Shown: positions 24,322-34,055 of the stretch, in pieces
Numbering within the stretch: the stretch's first letter is position 1
Layout: every line of letters begins with the position of its first letter
Origin: Rhodospirillaceae bacterium
GTDB lineage: Bacteria; Pseudomonadota; Alphaproteobacteria; Thalassobaculales; Thalassobaculaceae
Direction: 5' to 3'
NCBI GenBank assembly: GCA_002708305.1
Contig: PANE01000010.1
Span: forward strand, 1-34,869
DNA: 34,869 bases
Made by a program: the position numbers and the translations under genes
Notes under the pieces: model-generated
Database searches by the model: none
What the model saw: the letters and a program-made list of their open reading frames with translations, nothing else
Told to the model about the DNA's origin: nothing

Positions 24322-25682
24322 ATTTATCAAAGTTGGATTGGCGGATTATATTAGCGCTGGCTACGTCGTCTATGCTGATGCAACAAGCTTTTTCATATGT
24401 ATGCCAAATTGTGTTACCTTTTCTGGCAGATCGAGTTGCTGAAGACTTCGGAATTTCTAGGGCTTGGCTGGGACTTTATCTCTTTATTCAGAATGTTACC
24501 TCTATTGCAGCTGCGATGGGATGCGGCGCCATCATAATACGGGTAGGGGCGTTACGGATCAGCCAGGCTTGTCTTATCTTCATGGGAGGGAGCTTGTTTG
24601 TGATAGCGACCGGAGTGCTCTGGTTGTACCCAATAGCGGCAATAATGCTAGGAGCAGCATCAGTTTCAACTCCAGCTAGCTCCCATATTCTTGCTAAGTA
24701 CTGTCCCCCTAGACTAGCACCTATTATTTTTTCAATAAAACAAACAGGGGTGCCTGTTGGGAGTCTTATTGCCGGAATTTTAATTCCAGTGTTACTTGGA
24801 ATGGGTTTTTATGTTGGAAGCTTCGGCATCTCAATTCATCTCGATGCTTATAGTACGTGTTTTGTTATAGGGCTGATGGTTTATGGAATTGCTCTTCTCC
24901 TAGAACCGTTGAGAGAACATTTTGATTCGGATCGACGATCGGATGTTAAATTTTCGTTTTCTGGCGCTATTGAAACGATGCGAATTGTAATATCCGATGC
25001 TAATTTGCGGGATTTGGCACTGTGCGCATTTGCATTAGGAGGTCTCCAATCCATCTTTGCGGGCTTCTTTATTCTTTTCATGATCGATGGGCTCAATTAC
25101 AGCGAATTAGAGGCTGGATCAGCATTTGCGATAGCAAGTTTTACTGCAATTGGAGCAAGAATTTTATGGGGTTGGTTGGGAAGCACTTATTTATCGGCTC
25201 GCTTAGTAATGGGAAGTATAAGTCTTTTTGCTGCTGTTGGTGGCGTTTTAATAGGGATTTTTGATGCGACTTGGAGTTATAATGCAATATTAACAGTAGC
25301 GATACTTTACAATGTAACTTCGTTAAGCTGGCATGGTATTCTTTTAGCGGAGACTGCCAGATTGGCGCCAGAGGGTAATGTTGGTGGGATTACAGGAGGT
25401 GTCCTTGCTTTCACGTCTATATCAATGATGCTTTACCCCGCATTTTATGGCGGGTTATTGGCGGTTACTGGCTCTTATGGTGTTGGCTTTACGTTAGCAG
25501 CAGCGCCTGCTTTATTTTGCGCGGTTGTTTTTTTTAAACCACCTTTAGAGGGCTCTTGGATTGCCGAAGGATACAGAGTTGTGGTTTGGGTTTTCAAACC
25601 ACAACGACTTTTGATAATGCTTTTAGGAGGAGGTGTGACAGCCTTTGGTGCGGCTACTCTTTTGTACGTAAATTTAATTTAA
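24318..25682 (+). CDS. MFS transporter paired with the HlyD-type adaptor
   Basis: A 454-residue major facilitator superfamily permease with about twelve membrane helices plus a further C-terminal helix (about 430-450). The A-to-D loop region and SIKQTGVPVGSLIAG (helix 5) resemble the CynX/NarK/oxalate-formate type branch and not the 14-helix DHA2 (EmrB) branch usually partnered with EmrA. It starts at a GTG (24318) overlapping the adaptor's stop codon by 4 bp, so coupling is strong. Export of a toxic or secreted small molecule through a tripartite complex is inferred from the adaptor. The cmcJ-like oxygenase gene diverges from this pair, and its product could be the cargo, but that is speculation. 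Confidence 0.88.
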   Translation: MNLSKLDWRIILALATSSMLMQQAFSYVCQIVLPFLADRVAEDFGISRAWLGLYLFIQNVTSIAAAMGCGAIIIRVGALRISQACLIFMGGSLFVIATGVLWLYPIAAIMLGAASVSTPASSHILAKYCPPRLAPIIFSIKQTGVPVGSLIAGILIPVLLGMGFYVGSFGISIHLDAYSTCFVIGLMVYGIALLLEPLREHFDSDRRSDVKFSFSGAIETMRIVISDANLRDLALCAFALGGLQSIFAGFFILFMIDGLNYSELEAGSAFAIASFTAIGARILWGWLGSTYLSARLVMGSISLFAAVGGVLIGIFDATWSYNAILTVAILYNVTSLSWHGILLAETARLAPEGNVGGITGGVLAFTSISMMLYPAFYGGLLAVTGSYGVGFTLAAAPALFCAVVFFKPPLEGSWIAEGYRVVVWVFKPQRLLIMLLGGGVTAFGAATLLYVNLI

Positions 25683-25782
25683 ATCTTGAGTTAAATATGT
25701 CTGGCAATAAAGTGGGGGATTAAGCTTTTTATGAAACCACAATTAGGGCCTTTTAACTCCTTGAATTTTGGAAGGATCGGGA

Positions 25783-26529
25783 ATGACTGGTGTATTAATA
25801 GTCTCAGGAGGTAGCAGAGGTATTGGAGCCGCAACCGCTATATGTGCTGCAAGAGAGGGATGGGATGTTGCAATTAACTATGCACGGGATAAAACTGCTG
25901 CTTCTTCTGTAGCGAACCAAGTAAGGGCCCTGGGACAGAGGGCTATTATAGTAAAAGCCGATATGTCTAATGAATCAGATATTCAACGATTGTTCGATGA
26001 GACAGAAAAAGAGTTGGGCTCATTGAAAGGATTGGTAACGAGTGCTGGGACTACAGGTAAAACTGCGAGGGTCGAAGATATAACGTTGGAAGCTATCAAC
26101 GAAGTGATGCAATTAAATGTGATAGGCTTGATGCTTTGTTGCAGAGAGGCGGTGAAAAGAATGTCGACAAAGAATGGTGGTGAGGGTGGAAATATTGTCA
26201 ACCTTGGTTCTGCTGCTTCAAGGCTAGGAGGGCCAAACGAATTTGTCCATTATGCCACATCAAAAGGGGCTGTGGACTCATTCACGCTGGGGCTTGCGCG
26301 GGAAGTTGCGGCAGAGGGTGTTATCGTGAACGCTGTTTCACCAGGAATGATAGATACCGAAATACATGCATCTGCTGGCCTGCCCAATAGGGCTGTTGAG
26401 GCTGTTCCGGGCATACCAATTCGACGTGTTGGGCAACCGGAAGAGGTCGCCGAGACGATCGTTTGGTTATTAAGTAAAGGGGCCAGCTATTGTGCCGGAG
26501 CGATTATACCGGTTACAGGCGGCAGATAA
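25783..26529 (+). CDS. Short-chain dehydrogenase/reductase, YgfF-like
   Basis: A 248-residue classical SDR with a nucleotide-binding GGSRGIG (9-15), N112, and catalytic S143, Y157 and K161 (YATSK). It ends in a glycine-rich PVTGGR, typical of the FabG-like clan. From memory the sequence is close to E. coli YgfF, sharing the CCREAVKRM, ASRLG and TEIHAS segments. YgfF has no firmly settled physiological substrate; sugar or keto-acyl oxidoreduction is possible. The start is the ATG at 25783 behind a GAAGG site; an in-frame TTG at 25768 is rejected. It is followed after 10 bp by zapE. In SAG the usual N of the NAG motif is replaced by Ser. Confidence 0.9.
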   Translation: MTGVLIVSGGSRGIGAATAICAAREGWDVAINYARDKTAASSVANQVRALGQRAIIVKADMSNESDIQRLFDETEKELGSLKGLVTSAGTTGKTARVEDITLEAINEVMQLNVIGLMLCCREAVKRMSTKNGGEGGNIVNLGSAASRLGGPNEFVHYATSKGAVDSFTLGLAREVAAEGVIVNAVSPGMIDTEIHASAGLPNRAVEAVPGIPIRRVGQPEEVAETIVWLLSKGASYCAGAIIPVTGGR

Positions 26530-26539
26530 AGAAAAGAAC

Positions 26540-27667
26540 ATGGATCTAAGTGAAGGACCGTCTGCCAGTTATCAGAAATTAATATCAAATGGGCCGTTTA
26601 TTCAAGATAGTGCTCAGTTGTTCGCAGCAAACCAATTGCAGTTATTGCATGACTGCTTAGATGGTTATGAACTAGATGATTTCGCTATACCCTGGATTAA
26701 AAAAATCCTATTTAAATCGTCCATATCTAAGAAGCAGCCCAAGGGTTTATACATTTATGGCGGTGTGGGTAGAGGTAAATCTATGCTGATGGATCTCTTT
26801 TTTGGTAATGTAGGAGTTAAGAAAAAAAGACGAATTCATTTTCATGAATTTATGCAAGAGGCCCATGAGCTTATTCATATTTGGCGAAAAAATAATAACG
26901 CCGAAAAGCAAGCTGAACCCATACGTCCCGTAGCGTTGCAATTGGCTAAAAAAACAGCTTTAATTTGTTTTGATGAATTTGAGGTTCGCGATATTGCCGA
27001 CGCAATGATAGTGTCCCGGCTCTTCACGGTTTTATTGGAGCTCGGTGTTGTAGTAGTCGCTACTTCAAATCGTCATCCTGATGATCTGTACAAAAATGGT
27101 CTTCAACGCGAATTGTTTATGCCCTTTATTGACTTAATAAAAACAAAAATGAATGTTCTATGTTTGCAGGGTGGTAAAGATTACAGACTCGATCGTTTGA
27201 AAAAAATAGATGCATATATCCACCCAGCTGGTGACGAGGCAACTAGTCTATTAAACCAAACATATAGCGATTTAACTGATGGCAATTTAGGAAAGCCTGA
27301 AACGATTGAATTTAAGGGAAGGCAGATCAATGTCCCGAGAGCTTTTGGGTCAGTAGCCTTTTTTGGATTTCAAGATCTCTGTTCAGTGCCGCTGGGGGCA
27401 GGCGATTATTTGTTACTGGCAAAGAGGTTCAGATCAATAATTGTTTCTGACATCCCAGCTATGACAGATCAAAATAAGGACCTGGCCAGACGATTTATGG
27501 TTTTAATTGATGCTCTTTATGAAAATAGGACCCATGTAATTTTTTCTGCAGCTACCGAGCCGAATAATTTATATCAAGGTAGTGACTGGGGTTTTGAATT
27601 CGACCGTACCGTCTCGCGTTTATTAGAAATGCAGTCTGTCGAGTACATAGAAGCGGCGAGACAATAG
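26540..27667 (+). CDS. zapE: AFG1-family ATPase ZapE
   Basis: A 375-residue AAA-type ATPase of the AFG1/ZapE family, implicated in cell division in E. coli and in mitochondrial protein quality control in eukaryotes. It has Walker A GGVGRGKS (74-81), Walker B LICFDEF (141-147), and the sensor/arginine region ATSNRHPDDLYKNGLQRE (175-191). The start is the ATG at 26540 with an AAAGAAAAG site; a GTG at 26492 would overlap the SDR gene and is unlikely. In many Alphaproteobacteria this gene directly precedes mdh, as here (167 bp gap). The family call is secure. Confidence 0.95.
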   Translation: MDLSEGPSASYQKLISNGPFIQDSAQLFAANQLQLLHDCLDGYELDDFAIPWIKKILFKSSISKKQPKGLYIYGGVGRGKSMLMDLFFGNVGVKKKRRIHFHEFMQEAHELIHIWRKNNNAEKQAEPIRPVALQLAKKTALICFDEFEVRDIADAMIVSRLFTVLLELGVVVVATSNRHPDDLYKNGLQRELFMPFIDLIKTKMNVLCLQGGKDYRLDRLKKIDAYIHPAGDEATSLLNQTYSDLTDGNLGKPETIEFKGRQINVPRAFGSVAFFGFQDLCSVPLGAGDYLLLAKRFRSIIVSDIPAMTDQNKDLARRFMVLIDALYENRTHVIFSAATEPNNLYQGSDWGFEFDRTVSRLLEMQSVEYIEAARQ

Positions 27668-27678
27668 GCCTAATTGTC
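27660..27678 (+). repeat. Small hairpin at the zapE stop codon
   Basis: GACAAT (27660-27665) and ATTGTC (27673-27678) pair around a 7-base loop that itself contains the palindrome AGGCCT. It overlaps the zapE stop (27665-27667). No U-run follows, so it is a weak candidate for transcript end protection rather than a standard terminator. Confidence 0.3.
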
Positions 27679-27834
27679 ATGATAAATTATATGCCTCTCT
27701 TAACTTCTTGGTGCTTTAAACAATTTTTGGTGTAGCTTTTCTTGCCCCATCAAAAGATTCGCGCTAAACCCCTCCCGATGTAACTTTATTTATAACTATA
27801 TGATAAAAATTAAATTTGGCTTTGGAGATATTGA

Positions 27835-28788
<954 letters not shown>

Positions 28789-28827
28789 CATTTTCAAACT
28801 ACACTAGCTTGTTCCGCTTATCTGTTG

Positions 28828-28856
28828 TTGACTAATTGTTCGTTTGGGAACATATC
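28828..28856 (+). promoter_or_regulatory. Weak promoter candidate with dyad upstream of sucC
   Basis: TTGACT (28828-28833, five of six matches to -35) is followed after 17 bases by CATATC (28851-28856), a poor -10. The spacer holds an inverted repeat, TGTTC (28837-28841) and GAACA (28848-28852), that could be an operator. Evidence is limited to these matches in the 172 bp mdh-sucC gap. Confidence 0.2.
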
Positions 28857-28960
28857 AGGGGGAAGCTACAGCTTATATTCAAAGTTCTTGGAGAGACTGA
28901 TTGTGGAATGTGGATATTTGCGAAGCTTATCATCTTATTTCTGAGTGAAAATGGATTAAA

Positions 28961-30157
28961 ATGAATATTCATGAGCATCAAGCTAAAAGTCTTCTGGCTA
29001 AGTTTGGCGTGCCCGTTCCCCGTGGTTATGTGGCGTATTCAATTGCCGAGTCTATTTCTGCTGCCGAGAGGTTAGATGGTTCGGTCTACGTAATTAAATC
29101 TCAGATCCATGCAGGAGGAAGAGGGGCTGGGCATTTTGCGGGTAGCTCAACAAAAAAAGGTGGTGTCCGTGTCGTAAAAACACTCTCAGAAGTTGGTAGC
29201 GCTGCTGAAGATATGTTGGGGAAGGTTTTGGTAACAAAACAAACGGGTCCCGAAGGTAAGTTGGTTCAGCGTCTTTATATTGAAGAAGGCTGTGAGATAG
29301 AATCCGAATTCTATCTCTCATTTATTGTGGATAGGAATAATAGCTGTGTAACCTTGATCGCCTCGGCTGAGGGTGGGGTGGAAATTGAAGATGTTGCGGA
29401 GCGTGCGCCAGAAAAAATAATAAATATACCTATAGATTTAATCACAGGTTTGCAGCCGTATCATGCAAGAAAGGCCGCTTTGCAACTCGGATTAAAGGAT
29501 AGGCAGATTGGAGAAGCTGTAAAGTTTCTTGAGGCGATATATGAGGCATTTACAGAACTTGATGCTTCGACAATAGAAATAAATCCATTAGTATTGGATA
29601 AGTCCGGAGCCTTGATTGCTCTAGATGCTAAAATCAACTTTGACCCTAACGCTTTGTACCGTCAGCCAGATATAGAAAAATTACGGGATTTAGACGAAGA
29701 GGAACCTGCGGAAGTCGAGGCAGCTAAATACGAACTCAATTATGTAAAACTAGATGGGGATATCGGCTGTATGGTCAATGGAGCCGGTCTTGCAATGGCC
29801 ACAATGGATATAATTAAGCTACACGGCGGGGAACCAGCTAATTTCCTAGATGTTGGGGGTGGTGCGACAAAAGAAAGGGTGGCCGCTGCCTTTAAGATAA
29901 TAATATCTGACCCTAACGTTAGGGGAATACTAGTTAATATTTTCGGTGGCATCATGAAATGTGATATTATAGCAGAAGGGGTGGTAGCCGCTGCAAATGA
30001 ATTAGACTTAAAAATTCCTTTGGTAGTGCGTCTAGAGGGAACAAATGTAGAAGTCGGACAAAAAATTATGACCGAAAGTGGCCTCTCCATAATATCAGCA
30101 GATAATCTTGGTGATGCAGCAGAGAAAATAGTTAACTCTGTTAGAGGGCTCAAGTGA
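28961..30157 (+). CDS. sucC: Succinyl-CoA ligase beta subunit
   Basis: A 398-residue ATP-grasp subunit that, with SucD, converts succinyl-CoA to succinate while forming ATP or GTP. It has nucleotide-binding K46 and GGRGAG (52-57), Mg ligands N208 in EINPL and D222 in ALDAK, the [11 protein letters not shown] segment (269-279), and FLDVGGGAT plus [15 protein letters not shown] in the CoA-ligase domain. The length is standard. The ATG at 28961 starts MNIHEHQAK, the usual family opening. The TGA stop shares one base with the sucD ATG, so subunits are made in equal ratio. Confidence 0.97.
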   Translation: MNIHEHQAKSLLAKFGVPVPRGYVAYSIAESISAAERLDGSVYVIKSQIHAGGRGAGHFAGSSTKKGGVRVVKTLSEVGSAAEDMLGKVLVTKQTGPEGKLVQRLYIEEGCEIESEFYLSFIVDRNNSCVTLIASAEGGVEIEDVAERAPEKIINIPIDLITGLQPYHARKAALQLGLKDRQIGEAVKFLEAIYEAFTELDASTIEINPLVLDKSGALIALDAKINFDPNALYRQPDIEKLRDLDEEEPAEVEAAKYELNYVKLDGDIGCMVNGAGLAMATMDIIKLHGGEPANFLDVGGGATKERVAAAFKIIISDPNVRGILVNIFGGIMKCDIIAEGVVAAANELDLKIPLVVRLEGTNVEVGQKIMTESGLSIISADNLGDAAEKIVNSVRGLK

Positions 30158-31032
30158 TGGCAGTGCTTATTGATGAGAATACAAGAGTTATCTGCCAAGG
30201 TTTTACAGGTAGTCAAGGAACCTTTCATTCTGAGCAGGCGATCGGGTATGGAACAAAAATGGTTGGTGGTGTTACACCGGGTAAAGGCGGTGGAAAACAT
30301 TTAAATTTGCCCATTTTTGATACCGTTCAATCTGCAGTGGACGTTACTAAACCAGACGTGTCTGTCATTTATGTTCCTCCACCCTTTGCAGCAGATTCAA
30401 TCTTGGAAGCAATTGAAGCTGAAATTCCTCTAGTTATCTGCATAACAGAGGGAATTCCTGTTCTTGACATGGTCATGGTCAAAAGGCGGTTGCAAGGTTC
30501 CAGCACTCGCCTAATTGGGCCGAATTGTCCCGGGGTGATTACTCCAGGGAAATGTAAAATAGGCATTATGCCGGGTCATATTCATTTGCCTGGATCAGTT
30601 GGCATCGTCTCAAGATCGGGAACACTAACCTACGAAGCAGTGGCTCAAACAACGTCTGTGGGTTTAGGGCAGTCGACATGCATTGGTATTGGTGGCGATC
30701 CTGTAAATGGAACAGATTTTATTGATTGTTTAGATTTATTTCTTAAAGATGATCAAACAGAGTCTATAATAATGATTGGTGAGATTGGTGGTTCTGCAGA
30801 GGAAGAAGCGGCTGATTTTATTAGGACAAATAAAATAAAAAAACCAATGGTTGGTTTTATAGCGGGTGTTACGGCTCCGCCTGGGCGGCGGATGGGCCAC
30901 GCTGGTGCTATAATTGCGGGCGGTAAAGGTGCTGCCAGCGATAAGATGGAGGCCATGCGATTAGCCGGGATACAGGTCGCCGCGTCTCCAGCAGCTTTGG
31001 GTTCTACTATGTTAGAAGTTATCAAGGGTTAA
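30157..31032 (+). CDS. sucD: Succinyl-CoA ligase alpha subunit
   Basis: A 291-residue subunit carrying the CoA site and the phosphorylated histidine. The opening [18 protein letters not shown] and the CoA-binding FTGSQGTFH are typical. [10 protein letters not shown] (151-160) and GPNCPGVI lie in the core, and H248 in [10 protein letters not shown] is the phospho-His. The ATG at 30157 is preferred over the in-frame GTG three bases earlier because the protein then opens exactly as in its homologues. The TGATG junction with sucC indicates translational coupling. Confidence 0.97.
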   Translation: MAVLIDENTRVICQGFTGSQGTFHSEQAIGYGTKMVGGVTPGKGGGKHLNLPIFDTVQSAVDVTKPDVSVIYVPPPFAADSILEAIEAEIPLVICITEGIPVLDMVMVKRRLQGSSTRLIGPNCPGVITPGKCKIGIMPGHIHLPGSVGIVSRSGTLTYEAVAQTTSVGLGQSTCIGIGGDPVNGTDFIDCLDLFLKDDQTESIIMIGEIGGSAEEEAADFIRTNKIKKPMVGFIAGVTAPPGRRMGHAGAIIAGGKGAASDKMEAMRLAGIQVAASPAALGSTMLEVIKG

Positions 31033-31100
31033 ATAGATTTTTTTTAAAATGATTTGAAGACTTGATTGACTTTGTTGTGAAAAATGAAAGCAACCAAAAG

Positions 31101-34013
31101 ATGAGCATTAACCCAGATATGACAACCATCCTAAGTGCGCACAATGCACAATTCATCGGTGAGCTGTATGAGCTCTATTTAAGTAATCCTGATGCTGTCG
31201 ATAAGAAGTGGCAGGTTTTCTTTGATGATATTTGCTCAGAACTGGATCAAGGGGCAGAAAACTTCGGCGGTCCAAGTTGGGATAAAGGGACAGCAAAAGT
31301 TATTGTTGGAGCCGATCTAAACGAACAATTAACCGATTTAAATCATAGCTTGAAGCGGGACGCTGATCCGGACATTCGTAGAGCTACCTTAGATTCACTG
31401 CGCGCTATTATGCTGATAAGGGCGTATCGTATTAGGGGGCATTTGAAAGCTAATTTAGATCCACTGCAATTAGCTGAACCTAACCCACACCCAGAGTTAG
31501 ACCCGAGCCATTATGGTTTTGGTCCCGATGATTGGAATAGATCCATCTTTATAGATAACGCTCTGGGTCTAGAAACTGCCACTCTATTCGAAATTATGGA
31601 GGTTTTAGAGCAAACCTACTGCGGGAGCATAGGCGTTGAATATATGCATATGCAGGACCCAGCCCAGAAAATTTGGATACAAAATAGAATTGAGCAGGTT
31701 AAGAATAATACAGATTTTACGATTTTGGGTAAAAAAACTATTTTAGAGAGAATAACGGCGGCTGAATGTTTTGAGAAATTTCTAGCGGTCAAATATGTGG
31801 GAACTAAGAGATTTGGTCTTGATGGAACAGAATCAGTTATTCCAGCACTTGAACAAATATTAAAACGTGGCAGCCAACTTGGCCTTGAGGAAGTGGTGGT
31901 TGGTATGGCTCACCGTGGCCGTTTAAATGTTTTATGTAACTTCATGGAGAAACCCTTTCGGGCAATAATCTCTGAATTTTTAGGGAATCCGGCAAATCCG
32001 GAAGATGCGGGCGGATCTGGGGACGTCAAATACCATATGGGATCCTCCGCCGATCGGCAATTTGATGACAAGATGGTCCATCTAACTCTTAACGCTAACC
32101 CTTCGCACTTAGAAGTTGTAAATCCGGTGGTAGTGGGCCGCGTTAGAGCTAAACAGGCTCAAAGAGAAGATATGGAACGAAAAAAAGTGCTTGGGATCTT
32201 GATGCATGGAGATGCGGCTTTTGCTGGTCAGGGTATTGTCGCCGAGGTGTTTGATTTTTCCGAGCTGCGAGGTTACCGCACAGGGGGTACGATCCATGTC
32301 ATAATAAACAATCAGATAGGGTTTACTACCAGCCCCGCGTATTCCCGTTCATCCCCTTATTCTACTGATGTTGCAAAAATGGTTATGGCCCCAATTTTTC
32401 ATGTAAATGCAGATGATGCTGAGGCTGTAGTTCATGTTGCAAGGATTGCGACAGAATTCAGACAAGAGTTTGGCGTCGATGTCGTTTTTGATATTATAGG
32501 CTACCGTCGTTTTGGTCACAATGAGGGTGATGAACCAATGTTCACTCAGCCCAAAATGTATAAAAAAATTAAAACTCATCCCACGACTCGAGAAATTTAT
32601 GCCCAGCGTTTGGAAGAAGAGGGTGTGATTGCGTCAGGAGTGGGGGGGCTTATGGTAAGTGATGAAAATGAACGGTTAAGTCGTGAATTTGAGGCTGGGG
32701 TCAACTACAAACCTAATAAAGCTGATACATTAGATGGTCGCTGGTCTGGTTTCACAGTTGCGCATGGCGACGTTCGAAGGGGTGATACTTCGGTAGAATT
32801 GAATACTCTTAAAGAGATTGGTAAGGTTCTGTTTACAGTTCCAACCGGTTACAACTTGAACCAAAAACTGCGGCGTAATTTGGATCAAAAAAAATCAATG
32901 TTTGAAACAGGGATTGGAGTTGATTGGGCTACAGCAGAGGCATTAGCTTTTGGATCCCTTTTGATCCAAGGGAATGGAGTAAGGTTAAGTGGTCAAGATA
33001 GTGGCAGGGGTACCTTCTCTCACCGTCATTCTGTTTGGACCCACCAAGAAAGTGAAGAGCGGTATATCCCACTAAATAATTTGGGAGAACAGCAAAAAAC
33101 ATTTGAAGTTATAGATAGTCCACTATCGGAAGCATCAGTTTTAGGGTTTGAATATGGTTTTAGTCAGGCAGAACCTAATGCTCTTATATTATGGGAGGCA
33201 CAATTTGGGGATTTTGCTAATGGTGCACAAGTTATTGTCGATCAATTTATTAGTTCGGGTGAGGATAAGTGGCTACGCATGTCTGGATTAGTGATGCTGT
33301 TGCCTCACGGATATGAAGGGCAGGGGCCAGATCATTCTTCGGCGCGGTTAGAAAGATATCTTCAACTCTGTGGTGATGATAATATGCAAGTAGTTAACTG
33401 CACTACACCCGCAAATTACTTTCATGTTTTACGCAGACAACTGCGGCGCGATTTTAGAAAACCATTGATCATTATGACGCCAAAGTCATTATTGAGGCAT
33501 AAATTATGTGTTTCGACATTAGAGGCTATGGGGCCAGGTACAAGTTTTCATCGTGTGATGCATGACATGAAACCTCTATGCGATGATAATAAAGTTGAAA
33601 AGGTTATTTTATGCTCTGGAAAAATTTATTATGAGCTGTTTCAGGAGCGGGCTCGAATAGGGTCGCAGAATGTTTTTCTTTTGAGGCTTGAACAACTCTA
33701 TCCTTTCCCACGTGCGGCGCTTCTAGAGCAATTATCACGTTTTCCTCAAGCAGAAGTAGTCTGGTGTCAGGAAGAACCAGAAAATATGGGTGCCTGGACT
33801 TATGTCGACCGTCGAATAGAAAATGTTTTGCTTGAACTGGATGGGTTTTCAAAAAGACCCATTTACATGGGGCGACCCGAAGCCGCATCGCCTGCTACTG
33901 GTAATTTTAATCGCCATACAGTTGAACAGGGAAAACTTATTAGCCAGGCTTTGAACATTGATAGAACTAATAAGAAAAAGTCAGTAACCATGTCAAAACA
34001 TGCTGCAGAATGA
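31101..34013 (+). CDS. sucA: 2-Oxoglutarate dehydrogenase E1 component
   Basis: A 970-residue thiamine-diphosphate enzyme that decarboxylates 2-oxoglutarate and passes succinyl groups to E2. It has the N-terminal E2-binding segment NAQFIGELYELYL, GMAHRGRLNVL (from about 271), the TPP/Mg motif HGDAAFAGQG (D371) with the following NNQIG, YRRFGHNEGDEP, and the transketolase-like GQDSGRGTFSHRHS. I choose the ATG at 31101; the frame extends back to a TTG at 31062, which would add 13 residues not usual in the family. It ends with a short Lys-rich tail. It follows sucD by 68 bp and precedes sucB by 42 bp. Confidence 0.96.
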   Translation: MSINPDMTTILSAHNAQFIGELYELYLSNPDAVDKKWQVFFDDICSELDQGAENFGGPSWDKGTAKVIVGADLNEQLTDLNHSLKRDADPDIRRATLDSLRAIMLIRAYRIRGHLKANLDPLQLAEPNPHPELDPSHYGFGPDDWNRSIFIDNALGLETATLFEIMEVLEQTYCGSIGVEYMHMQDPAQKIWIQNRIEQVKNNTDFTILGKKTILERITAAECFEKFLAVKYVGTKRFGLDGTESVIPALEQILKRGSQLGLEEVVVGMAHRGRLNVLCNFMEKPFRAIISEFLGNPANPEDAGGSGDVKYHMGSSADRQFDDKMVHLTLNANPSHLEVVNPVVVGRVRAKQAQREDMERKKVLGILMHGDAAFAGQGIVAEVFDFSELRGYRTGGTIHVIINNQIGFTTSPAYSRSSPYSTDVAKMVMAPIFHVNADDAEAVVHVARIATEFRQEFGVDVVFDIIGYRRFGHNEGDEPMFTQPKMYKKIKTHPTTREIYAQRLEEEGVIASGVGGLMVSDENERLSREFEAGVNYKPNKADTLDGRWSGFTVAHGDVRRGDTSVELNTLKEIGKVLFTVPTGYNLNQKLRRNLDQKKSMFETGIGVDWATAEALAFGSLLIQGNGVRLSGQDSGRGTFSHRHSVWTHQESEERYIPLNNLGEQQKTFEVIDSPLSEASVLGFEYGFSQAEPNALILWEAQFGDFANGAQVIVDQFISSGEDKWLRMSGLVMLLPHGYEGQGPDHSSARLERYLQLCGDDNMQVVNCTTPANYFHVLRRQLRRDFRKPLIIMTPKSLLRHKLCVSTLEAMGPGTSFHRVMHDMKPLCDDNKVEKVILCSGKIYYELFQERARIGSQNVFLLRLEQLYPFPRAALLEQLSRFPQAEVVWCQEEPENMGAWTYVDRRIENVLLELDGFSKRPIYMGRPEAASPATGNFNRHTVEQGKLISQALNIDRTNKKKSVTMSKHAAE

Positions 34014-34055
34014 GTTAATAGGTAGATAAACTTAAAAAAATGGTTGGAAAAACTA

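Noticed and set aside
23224-25682. Naming the adaptor-pump pair emrA-emrB
   Set aside because: The MFS protein lacks the 14-helix DHA2 character of EmrB, so only the family names are given.
23154-27676. Recurring octamer CAATTAGG / CCTAATTG at 23154, 23180, 25740 and 27669 as a shared regulatory motif
   Set aside because: It also occurs inside sucD (30510), and an AT-rich 35 kb window should hold one or two by chance; only the inverted pair at 23153-23188 is kept.
29740-30300. Minus-strand open frame of 186 codons across sucC/sucD
   Set aside because: Antisense to two conserved genes, with no family resemblance.
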